Below are positions 16,801-22,798 of a stretch of DNA of 22,798 nucleotides, piece by piece. Made by a program: the position numbers and the translations under genes. Within the stretch, counting starts at the first letter, position 1. Every line of letters begins with the position of its first letter. The notes under the pieces are model-generated. The model was given only the letters and a program-made list of their open reading frames with translations. It was not told the origin of the DNA and ran no database searches. Source of the DNA: SXXH01 sp041165735 (GTDB taxonomy: Bacteria; Planctomycetota; UBA1135; GCA-002686595); contig JBKDQQ010000094.1 in NCBI GenBank assembly GCA_046341775.1, positions 1 through 22,798 of the forward strand, given 5' to 3'.

Positions 16801-18121
16801 GGCTCTCCTCGGGCGTGTAGCCCCAAGGCTCGTAGAACGACGGGAAGGCCGAGACGTCGAAGGCGCGCAGCACCGCCTCGTAGGGCAGGTTGAGGAACCC
16901 GTCGGACTCGGACAGGTAGATCGGCACCTGCACGACCTTGACGCGCGAGCCGGGCGCGTTGGCGAGGCCCAGCTCCTTGCAGCGGCGCTGGATCGGGTCG
17001 CCCTCGGGCTCGAACAGGTTGTGCGTGGACACGCCGAGCGTGCCGCGCGCCTCGGCCACGGGGCGCGACAAGCGCTCGAGCAGCTCGCTGCGCACGCCCG
17101 ATTGCCCGCCGGGCACCATGGCGAACAGCACGAGCTTGCGGCCCGGCTTCTTCTCGAGGCGCGCCGCCGCCTCGAGCAGGAGGTCGATGCCCTTGTTGTG
17201 GAACTCGTAGCGGCCCGAGGTGGCCACCAGTTGCGCGTCCGAGCAATCCTCGCCGACCATGCGCGAGGCCAGGTCGAACAGGCGCGCGCGCGCCGCGTCG
17301 CGCCCGGTCTGGCCGCACATCTCGTCGATCACCGACAAGTCGATGCCGTTCGGCAGCAACGGGCTGGCGCGGCGGCCGAAGTACAGCTCGGCCTCGTCGG
17401 CGGTCACCTCGCTGACGGTCGTGAAGACATCCGCCTCGCGCGCGCAGACCTGCTCGATCGAGTGCTTGGCCGTGATGTTGTGGCCCTTCGCCGCCTCGGC
17501 GCTGGTGCGGCCGGCGAGGCCGTCCTCCGGCAGCACGCCGCCCGAGGAGACGGAACGCCCGAGGATCGTGGCGTGGGTGGTGAAGACCGTGCCCACGGTG
17601 GGAGCGTTCTTCTTGAGGTGCAGCAGGCCCGCGCCGGTCATCCACTCGTGGAACTGCGCCACGCAGGAGTCGCTCTTGGGCGCGGGATGCGCGGCGCGCC
17701 AGCGTTCGACGACCATGCCCGCGGCCCAGCCGAACAGCACGGGTTCCACGTAGTCCCAGCCGCCGCTCAAGGAGTCGACCTGGTAGTCCTCCCACAGCTT
17801 GGCGAGGATCTCGTCCTTCCTGGCGTACAGCCCGCTGAACTCGACGAGGATCGCGCGCGGGCGTCCCGGGATGTTCCAGCGCCCCACGCGCACCGGGATG
17901 CCGTCGGCGCGGCAGGCGTCGCAGAACTCCGCCCAGCACGCCTCCTCGACGAAGGCGGCGTTGGGCTCGCCTCCGGTGAGCAGCCACGGCCCGATGCAGA
18001 TGTAGTTGTCGTCGAGCTCCTCGACGAGCGTGCGCGCCTTGGTGGAGACGACGGTGTGGATGCCGCCGACCTTGTTGCACACTTCCCAGCTGACTTCGAA
18101 GAGCGTGTTGGGGAGGCTCAC
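13838..18121 (-). CDS. Fused GT3 glycogen synthase and GT35 alpha-glucan phosphorylase
   Basis: A 1427-residue cytoplasmic protein. Residues about 5-535 are a eukaryote-type GT3 glycogen synthase: FEVSWEVCNKVGGIHTVVST carries the KVGG sugar-nucleotide loop, TTHATILGR follows, and PSFYEPWGYTPEES (427-440) holds the ExxxxxxxE pair. GT3 enzymes normally extend alpha-1,4-glucan from UDP-glucose. After an Ala/Lys-rich linker (535-570) comes a DUF3417-like module (RLVRNYWWSWDSEAAQLL, 589-606). A GT35 phosphorylase of the archaeal/Thermotoga short type follows to about 1300, with EASGTSGMKVAANGG carrying the probable PLP lysine K1176. The last 110 residues look like a beta-sandwich. The start is GTG, overlapping the GH57 stop (GTGA). 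GT35 releases glucose-1-phosphate from the same polymer, so opposite reactions sit on one chain. I recall Bacteroidetes with a comparable fusion but could not check. Confidence 0.93.
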   Translation of the reverse strand: MSLPNTLFEVSWEVCNKVGGIHTVVSTKARTLVEELDDNYICIGPWLLTGGEPNAAFVEEACWAEFCDACRADGIPVRVGRWNIPGRPRAILVEFSGLYARKDEILAKLWEDYQVDSLSGGWDYVEPVLFGWAAGMVVERWRAAHPAPKSDSCVAQFHEWMTGAGLLHLKKNAPTVGTVFTTHATILGRSVSSGGVLPEDGLAGRTSAEAAKGHNITAKHSIEQVCAREADVFTTVSEVTADEAELYFGRRASPLLPNGIDLSVIDEMCGQTGRDAARARLFDLASRMVGEDCSDAQLVATSGRYEFHNKGIDLLLEAAARLEKKPGRKLVLFAMVPGGQSGVRSELLERLSRPVAEARGTLGVSTHNLFEPEGDPIQRRCKELGLANAPGSRVKVVQVPIYLSESDGFLNLPYEAVLRAFDVSAFPSFYEPWGYTPEESLAVGVPTITSDLAGFGRWALEKRFAREDGVVVLPREERARRGAEGFAEAADELCEALEALLADPRPRAAMEKACRATASAAAWTGLVRRYHDAFDSAAKSAAKRAGAPAFAMRTPRTMEIRPTQQGGKPRLMAFTVSATMPRQLEGLERLVRNYWWSWDSEAAQLLSELQDRGAHEDKWKKHDHNPVPYLRELYPDDLSKRAADPAFVGRLEKVLARFDAYMARKPQGIKVAGGAIDERHPVAYFCAEFGIHESLKIYSGGLGILAGDHLKSASDMGLPLVGIGLFYRKGYLRQRVTAAGDQVAGEIENDPRDLPIEPVLDENGRALTITLQLPSSDLVLRAWKVQVGRVPLYLLDSDQPENRPEDREITRQLYGGDHEMRLRQEIVLGRGGKRLLTRLGIHPCVFHINEGHAAFLVLERVSRLVREHGLTYDEAREFVRATTVFTTHTPVPAGHDRFGEEIMRRYFSDAASWVGLPWERFWALGTAEDDRASFNMTYLAMNFAAHVNGVSKLHGDVSRELLHPFWPRLLRGEVPVSSVTNGVHLPSWTSGRLAEMLGAKGRTVEGADFAAHAAKLTDAQLLQLRRERKKALVDHLKERIEEAHSSRDDSTALQTKILAGLKDGEDALWIAFARRFAPYKRANLLFRDPARLLALLSDARRPVKIVFAGKAHPRDTLGQEILKQVVEFTRRPEFVGKVHFVEDYDIELARHLVQGVDVWLNNPIRPLEASGTSGMKVAANGGLNVSIPDGWWVEAQEDEPANQAQPRNGWTIGHGRAMATQERQDELDAEALYNLLEEEVVPTYFDLEGGVRKRWLACVRRSLATIPPVFDTDRMVGEYRDAAYKPLAGAWHTLREDRFNKARTFAARGAQLRKSFAAVRILSAQVADVSSLRVGDEVEVRVRVDMGQLTCEDLAVELVLGHQSAGTDLRNRVALVLDPEGAVEGGVQAFVGRQRLERSGSFGYGIRVRTRGVDEHDLRTKDMVLWG
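16493..16516. repeat. 12-bp direct duplication in fusion linker
   Basis: CTTGGCGGCCGA occurs twice in tandem (16493-16504 and 16505-16516). On the minus strand it encodes the repeated SAAK of the Ala/Lys linker between the synthase and phosphorylase halves, so it lengthens the linker in frame. Confidence 0.8.
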
Positions 18122-19392
18122 GGATTCTGGCTTGGTTCAGGAGTGGGCGCCGCGGAGGCGTCGAGCCGACGCGGCGCTTGGAGGGGACGGGACGCCTCGA
18201 GCGCCGCGGTGCTGCGGCGCGCGAAGTCGTCGAGGACGTTCATGAAGGTGATGAACGCGTCGTGGGGCGACGCGTACGGACTGAAGTACTTGTGCACGTC
18301 GCCGTCGCTGAACCACTTCGTGCACATGTAGTACAGGTGGTCGGAGGTCGACAGGCGCCGCCAGGTCTCGAGCCACGCCGGTTCGCCGCGGCGCGCGAGT
18401 TCGCGCGCGGCCGGCAGCGCCGCGTAGAGCGCCTCCTGCGCCGAGCGCTGCATCGGATTGCCGAGCCACGCGGTCATGTCGCGCTCGGCGTCGGCCCACG
18501 AGACGGGCCGCGGGATCGACAGGCGCGAGACGGGGTCGTGGCGCAGCGCCACCTCGCCCGGCGTGGCGAACGAGAGCCGCGGGTTCGACAGCAGCACCTG
18601 CGGCAGGGCGCGCATGAAGTCGAAGATCCCCGTGTCCTCCCACTGGTGCTCGCCGAAGGTCTCGTAGTCCATGTAGAGGCCCACGAAGGCGTCGTCCTCG
18701 TCGACGCCGCCGACCCACGAGCCGAACTTCTCGGCCGTCAGCGGCCATTCGTGCCAGCCGCGGTTCGAGAAGCGGAAGGCGATGTCGTCGCTGAAGGCGT
18801 AGCTGCGCAGCAGCAGCTTGAGCTTCTCGCAGCCCTCGGGACGGTAGACGTGGTGCGGACTGCGCCAACCCAGGAGGTGGTCTGCCCCTTCGCCCAGCAG
18901 CGCGCGGAAGCCGAGCTCCTCCACCGCCCGCGCGATGCGCGCGTCGATGACGAGTTCCGTGTTGCGGAACACCACGGGGTCGTGGCCGAAAACCTCGTTC
19001 ACGAGCGCGCGCTGCCCCTCGACCTGCGCGCGGAACTCGTCGAGGTCGGCCAGCGAGGCGAGCGAGTGGTGCGAGGTCTCGCACAGGAACTCGACCGCGC
19101 CGGTGTCGGCCAGCGCCTTGAAGCTGTCGAGCGCCTCGGGCGCCCACAGCTGCATCTGGCGGATCGCCGCGCCGCTGACCGAGTACGAGCAGCGGAAGTC
19201 GCCCTTGGTCTCCTCGACGAGCTGGCGCACCAGCGTGTTCATCGGGATGTAGGACTTCTGCGCGACGCGCTTGACGATGCGCTCGTTCTCGGGATCGTCG
19301 AAGTAGTGCTCGCTCGCGCCGATGTCGAAGAAGGTGTAGCGCCGCAGCCGGAACGGCTGGTGCACCTGGAAGTAGAAGCTCACGGCCGTCAC
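18118..19392 (-). CDS. GH57-family alpha-amylase-like glycoside hydrolase
   Basis: A 424-residue enzyme of family GH57, which works by a retaining mechanism on alpha-glucans. The conserved regions are all visible: HQPFR (11-15), FRCSYSVSGA (66-75), VVFRNTELV (140-148, probable nucleophile E146) and GLYMDYETFGEHQ (238-250, probable acid/base D242). Before the C-terminus, STSDHLYYMCTKWFSDGDVH matches the region seen in bacterial operon-type GH57 amylases. It may hydrolyse, transfer or branch; at 424 residues it is shorter than typical GH57 branching enzymes, so an amylase role is more likely. No signal peptide is seen, so it acts on internal glycogen. The GTG start overlaps the GT4 stop (GTGA) and its own stop overlaps the start of the fusion gene. 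GTG 19383 is an alternative start three codons on. Confidence 0.92.
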   Translation of the reverse strand: MTAVSFYFQVHQPFRLRRYTFFDIGASEHYFDDPENERIVKRVAQKSYIPMNTLVRQLVEETKGDFRCSYSVSGAAIRQMQLWAPEALDSFKALADTGAVEFLCETSHHSLASLADLDEFRAQVEGQRALVNEVFGHDPVVFRNTELVIDARIARAVEELGFRALLGEGADHLLGWRSPHHVYRPEGCEKLKLLLRSYAFSDDIAFRFSNRGWHEWPLTAEKFGSWVGGVDEDDAFVGLYMDYETFGEHQWEDTGIFDFMRALPQVLLSNPRLSFATPGEVALRHDPVSRLSIPRPVSWADAERDMTAWLGNPMQRSAQEALYAALPAARELARRGEPAWLETWRRLSTSDHLYYMCTKWFSDGDVHKYFSPYASPHDAFITFMNVLDDFARRSTAALEASRPLQAPRRLDASAAPTPEPSQNP

Positions 19393-20822
19393 GACGGCAC
19401 CCCCGCGAGCTCCTCGTAGACGCCGCGCACCAGCTCGGCCGGACGCTCCCAGCCCATGCGCCGGACCTCCTCGCGGCCCTCGTCGCGCAGCGTGCGCGAC
19501 AGCGCCGGGTAGCGCAGCAGCGCGAGGATCTTGTTGGCCGTCTCCTGCACGTCCCAGAAGTCGACCTTCAGCGCGTTCTTGAGCACCTCCGACACGCCCG
19601 ACTGGCGCGACAGCACGACCGGCACGTCCTGCGCCATCGCCTCGAGCGGCGAGATGCCGAACGGCTCGGACACCGAAGGCATGACGTAGATGTCCGCCAT
19701 CGAGTACATGCGCTCGACCTCCTTGCCGCGCAGGAACCCGGTGAAATGCACGTGCCGCGACAAGCCGAGGCGCGCCGCGCGCTCGATCATCGCCGGCAGC
19801 ATGTCGCCGCTGCCCGACATGACGAACTTGACGCGCGGCTCGACCTTCACGACGCGCGCGGCCGTCTCCAGGAAGTAGTCGGGGCCCTTCTGGAAGGTGA
19901 CGCGCCCGAGGAACAGCACGATCGGCTCGGGGATCGCCTTCGCCTGCGCGCGCGCGCCGCGCCGCGGATCGCCGTCGAGCCCGTTGTGCACGACGCGGAT
20001 CTTCGCCGGGTCGATGCCGTAGCGCGTGCGCACGACGCGCGCCGTGTAGTGGCTGACGCACACGACGCGATCGGCGCCCTCCATGCCGAGCCGCTCGAGC
20101 TCGCGCACCTGCGGATTGACGCTCTCGCCGCTCCTGTCGTACTCGCAGGCGTGCACGTGCAGCACGAGCGGCTTGTTCGAGGCGCGCGCGGCCGCCAGCC
20201 CGGCGGGCACGGCCATCCAATCGTGCGCGTGGACGACGTCGTGCTCGCGCGTGCGCGCGATCTCGGCCACGGAGGCCGCGTAGCGACCCACTTCGGCCAT
20301 CAGGTCGCGGCCGTAGCTGCCGCTGAACTCGAGCACGCGTCGCGGGCCCTGCGCGGACGCCGGCACGGGCGCCGCCGGCGCGTCGAGCGGCACGATGCGG
20401 GCGCGCACGCGCCTGCCGGGGCCGGCGAGCGCCTCGACGCGATCCGCGTGCTCGCGCAGGCGATCCTCGTACCCGGCGGGCGTCAGGTAGGGCGTGAGCA
20501 GCGAGTCGATGGCGACGAGCTCGAGCGAGCGCCGCACGCGCCAGGCGCGCTCGTCGCCCTCGGGGCCCAGCTCGGGATCCCATTCCTCCTCGACCAGCCG
20601 CGCGTTCGCGCCCGGCGCGGCTTCCGCGCCGCCGACTTCGACCTGGTTGGCGCCGACGATCTCGGCCAGGTGGCGCGCGTCCTCGTCGCCGCGCGCGCGC
20701 GCCACGACGAAGACCACGTCCACCCCCTGCTGCGACAAGCCGCGCGTCAAGCCGTGGCACGCGGTCCCCAACCCGCCCGAGATGTGCGGAGGGAACTCCC
20801 AGCCCAGCATGAGCACCTTCAT
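19389..20822 (-). CDS. GT4 glycogen/starch-synthase-like glycosyltransferase
   Basis: A 477-residue GT-B glycosyltransferase. The N-terminus MKVLMLGWEFPPHISGGLGT carries the GGLG loop of glycogen-synthase-type enzymes; VVHAHDWMA (196-204) and VVCVSHYTA follow. The C-terminal half has LFLGRVTFQKGPDYFLE (nucleotide-sugar domain start) and SEPFGISPLEAM, whose Glu pair E386 and E394 forms the EX7E motif of family GT4. The family transfers glucose from a nucleotide sugar; here the context suggests alpha-glucan elongation or priming. It is encoded between debranching enzyme and GH57, an order I recall from Bacteroides glycogen operons. The region 65-165 is a long, acidic and variable insertion. The ATG overlaps the preceding stop by one base (TGATG). 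Donor (ADP- or UDP-glucose) cannot be read from the sequence. Confidence 0.9.
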   Translation of the reverse strand: MKVLMLGWEFPPHISGGLGTACHGLTRGLSQQGVDVVFVVARARGDEDARHLAEIVGANQVEVGGAEAAPGANARLVEEEWDPELGPEGDERAWRVRRSLELVAIDSLLTPYLTPAGYEDRLREHADRVEALAGPGRRVRARIVPLDAPAAPVPASAQGPRRVLEFSGSYGRDLMAEVGRYAASVAEIARTREHDVVHAHDWMAVPAGLAAARASNKPLVLHVHACEYDRSGESVNPQVRELERLGMEGADRVVCVSHYTARVVRTRYGIDPAKIRVVHNGLDGDPRRGARAQAKAIPEPIVLFLGRVTFQKGPDYFLETAARVVKVEPRVKFVMSGSGDMLPAMIERAARLGLSRHVHFTGFLRGKEVERMYSMADIYVMPSVSEPFGISPLEAMAQDVPVVLSRQSGVSEVLKNALKVDFWDVQETANKILALLRYPALSRTLRDEGREEVRRMGWERPAELVRGVYEELAGVPS

Positions 20823-22792
20823 CAGCGCGGGTCCGCGAGCAGCTTGTACGCGCGCAGCACCTCGGCGGTGCTCCACGCCTGCGCGATGGTGCCGCCCGGC
20901 CGATGCGGCGGATCGCCGTCGAAGACCTCGGACAGGTGGCACAGGCCGGCCTTGTCGAGGTGCTCGCCGAGCCCGTCGAGCAGCGAGCGCAGCCACGCGC
21001 GGGTCTGCGCGTCCGGACCGTGCGCGCGCAGCGCCGCCTCGACGAAGAAGCCGAGCAGCCACGGCCAGGCCGTGCCTTGGTGGTAGGCCTCGTCGCGCTG
21101 GCGCGGCGAGCCGTGGTAGCGGCCCTTGTAGTCCTTCTCCTCGGGCCCGAGCGTGCGCAAGCCGCAAGGCACCAGCAGGTGCCGCCGCGCGCAATCGACG
21201 ACCCTCGCGCGTTGGTCGGTGGAGAGCGGGCTCCACTCGAGCGCGGCCGCAAGCACCATGTTCGGACGCATCGAACGGTCGGCGACGCCGTCCTTCCAGC
21301 GGTCGGCGAGCCACGGCTCATCGGGCAGCACGAAGCGCTCGAGGAAGGCCGCGTGCGCGTCGCGCTTGCGCGCGCCCCACGCGCGCGCCGCGGATTCGGA
21401 GCCGCCGGCGCGATGCAGGTACTCGAGGTAGGCCAGCAGGAAGCACCACAGCGCCTCGATCTCGACCGCGCATCCGTCGCGCGGAGTCACCGGACCGTCG
21501 GGCGTCTCGGCGTCCATCCAGGTGGCGTTCAAGTGCCCGCCGCCGGCGACGATCAACCCGGACTCGTCGGCGCGGATGCCGAGGTCGGTGCCGTCGTGGT
21601 AGCAATTGGCGATCTCCTCGAGCGCGGGCAGGAAGCGCGCGGCGACCTCGCGCACGGGCGCGCCGGCCTGTTCGTGCAGGCGCACCGCGCGCGCGAACCA
21701 CAGGCTCGCGTCGACGCTGTTGTAGGCCGAGTCCTCCTGCCCGAGGCCGAAGATGTTCGGCAGCAGGCCGCGCCGCAGGTACTTGAGCGACCCTTGCAGC
21801 ACCTCGCGGCACTGGTCGAGGCGCCCGCGCGCCAAGGTCAGGCCCGGCAGCGACAGGTAGGTGTCGCGCCCCCACTCGAGGAACCACGGCCAACCCGCGA
21901 TCACGCCCAGGCGCCCGTGCTCGTCGCGGTGCAGGAAGTCGTCGGCCGTCAGGGCGAGGGTGTCGCGCACGCCGCCGGTCCAACCATCGAAGCGCGCGAG
22001 CCGCTCGCGCTCCTCGCGCTCGAAGAGCGCCGCAGGGTCCTCGACCGGACCGTCGATGGACGCCGCGACGCAGACGGCGGAGCCTTCGGTGAGCTCGAAC
22101 TCGTGCCAGCCCGGCGACCAGTTGTCCTCGTGGCCGTCGTAGCCGCGCGCGATGTCGGCGCCGAGTTCGATGCCGCGGTACCACACCGGATCGGTCTCGA
22201 ACGAAGCCTCGCCGCTCGTCGTCAGGTCGAGCGCGGGCAGCGACTCGTACGGGCGCAGGCGCACGCCGTGCGCGGTGCGCTGGACCTTCGGGTCGAGCGC
22301 GATGTTCTCGACCGTCAACGCGTCCGCCTCGCGGAACGGGAGCAGCGCCTTGACCCGCAACTTCAGCGGTCCGGTCAGGCCGCTGGCGCGCCAGCGCACG
22401 ACGATGGCGCGGCGCGAGCGCGCCATGAGCAGCTCGCGCTCGATCTTCGCCATGCCGAGCAGGAAGGTCCACTTGGGCCACGGCGCGAGTTCGAAGCGTT
22501 CGAGCGATTGGTGGCCTTGCGGCGCGAACAAGCCCTTGTAGCGCGACACCGACAACGGGAACGAGCGTCCCGATCCGTGGACGGACTCGTCGAAGCGCGA
22601 CAACCACACATGGCGCTTGGCCGAACCCGGGCGCGGACCGGCGAGCAGGGCGTGGTAGCGCCGCGTCGGGCACAGGAGCACGGTCGACGACGCGTATCCG
22701 CCGCGCCCGTCGGTCTCGAGCCATTCGCGCGTGACGGAGCGCTCGAGCTGCAGCAGTTCGGCGCGCTCGATGCGCACGAGGGCGCGTTCCAT
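20822..22792 (-). CDS. Glycogen debranching enzyme (amylo-alpha-1,6-glucosidase, GH133-like)
   Basis: A 656-residue two-domain enzyme of the GDE type. The N-terminal beta domain (about 15-250) opens with WLETDGRGGYASSTVLL, typical of the archaeal/bacterial GDE_N domain. The catalytic (alpha/alpha)6 barrel follows from about 275: AGWPWFLEWGRDTYLSLPGL (299-318), YNSVDASLWF (357-366), NATWMDA (422-428) and YHQGTAWPWLLG (570-581) are all family signatures. It removes alpha-1,6 branches of glycogen. It is the first gene of the visible operon. The start is the ATG at 22792, six bases from the window edge. The frame remains open to the edge, so a longer N-terminus or an overlap with another upstream gene is possible; no promoter can be judged. 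Confidence 0.9.
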   Translation of the reverse strand: MERALVRIERAELLQLERSVTREWLETDGRGGYASSTVLLCPTRRYHALLAGPRPGSAKRHVWLSRFDESVHGSGRSFPLSVSRYKGLFAPQGHQSLERFELAPWPKWTFLLGMAKIERELLMARSRRAIVVRWRASGLTGPLKLRVKALLPFREADALTVENIALDPKVQRTAHGVRLRPYESLPALDLTTSGEASFETDPVWYRGIELGADIARGYDGHEDNWSPGWHEFELTEGSAVCVAASIDGPVEDPAALFEREERERLARFDGWTGGVRDTLALTADDFLHRDEHGRLGVIAGWPWFLEWGRDTYLSLPGLTLARGRLDQCREVLQGSLKYLRRGLLPNIFGLGQEDSAYNSVDASLWFARAVRLHEQAGAPVREVAARFLPALEEIANCYHDGTDLGIRADESGLIVAGGGHLNATWMDAETPDGPVTPRDGCAVEIEALWCFLLAYLEYLHRAGGSESAARAWGARKRDAHAAFLERFVLPDEPWLADRWKDGVADRSMRPNMVLAAALEWSPLSTDQRARVVDCARRHLLVPCGLRTLGPEEKDYKGRYHGSPRQRDEAYHQGTAWPWLLGFFVEAALRAHGPDAQTRAWLRSLLDGLGEHLDKAGLCHLSEVFDGDPPHRPGGTIAQAWSTAEVLRAYKLLADPR

Positions 22793-22798
22793 GAGGGT

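Noticed and set aside
13580..18331. A 1583-codon open frame on the plus strand opposite the glycogen genes
   Set aside because: It is the mirror of the synthase-phosphorylase frame. GC-rich coding DNA leaves long antisense frames open; its Arg/Ala/His/Val-rich composition has no domain signature, while the minus strand has many.

Overview
The window is 22.8 kb of very GC-rich bacterial chromosome, about 70% G+C by eye. It is densely coded, with 16 protein genes. I see no RNA gene, insertion sequence, CRISPR array or phage gene. A lipoprotein with MORN-type repeats, a eukaryote-like GT3 glycogen synthase fused to an alpha-glucan phosphorylase, a DUF1643 protein, a FecR-domain protein and near-absence of Shine-Dalgarno sequences suggest a high-GC Gram-negative organism. 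Planctomycetota or a similar phylum is my best guess, but the sequence alone does not fix the phylum.

Left part (1-7411): a minus-strand pair (M14 zinc carboxypeptidase, then a truncated MORN lipoprotein) diverges from a nitroreductase-methyltransferase fusion. That fusion converges on a minus-strand pair: a UvrD/PcrA helicase followed 2 bases later by a sigma-54-type AAA+ activator that lacks a DNA-binding domain.

Middle (7412-13785): a plus-strand group holds a GT39-like membrane glycosyltransferase, a small SAM methyltransferase and a kinase-fold protein without its catalytic Asp, possibly for an envelope glycan. Three minus-strand genes follow, for an acidic secreted protein, a small membrane protein and a FecR-domain protein. 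The FecR gene shares a 39-base divergent promoter region with a DUF1643 gene.

Right part (13838-22792): a minus-strand glycogen operon runs debranching enzyme, GT4 glucosyltransferase, GH57 amylase-like enzyme, then the 1427-residue synthase-phosphorylase fusion. Every junction overlaps by 1 or 4 bases (TGATG, GTGA, GTGA), so the four should be made together. They cover chain extension, trimming or rearrangement, debranching and phosphorolysis of a storage alpha-glucan.

The most striking non-coding signal is a -10-like hexamer, TAnnnT (often GCTAGGnT), 6-16 bases before the start codon of all nine genes that begin in an intergenic gap. It is absent before the six genes that start inside or against an upstream gene. 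This points to leaderless or near-leaderless transcription as the normal mode here, and it settles several start codons. The FecR/DUF1643 pair has two such boxes inside a near-perfect 33-bp palindrome.
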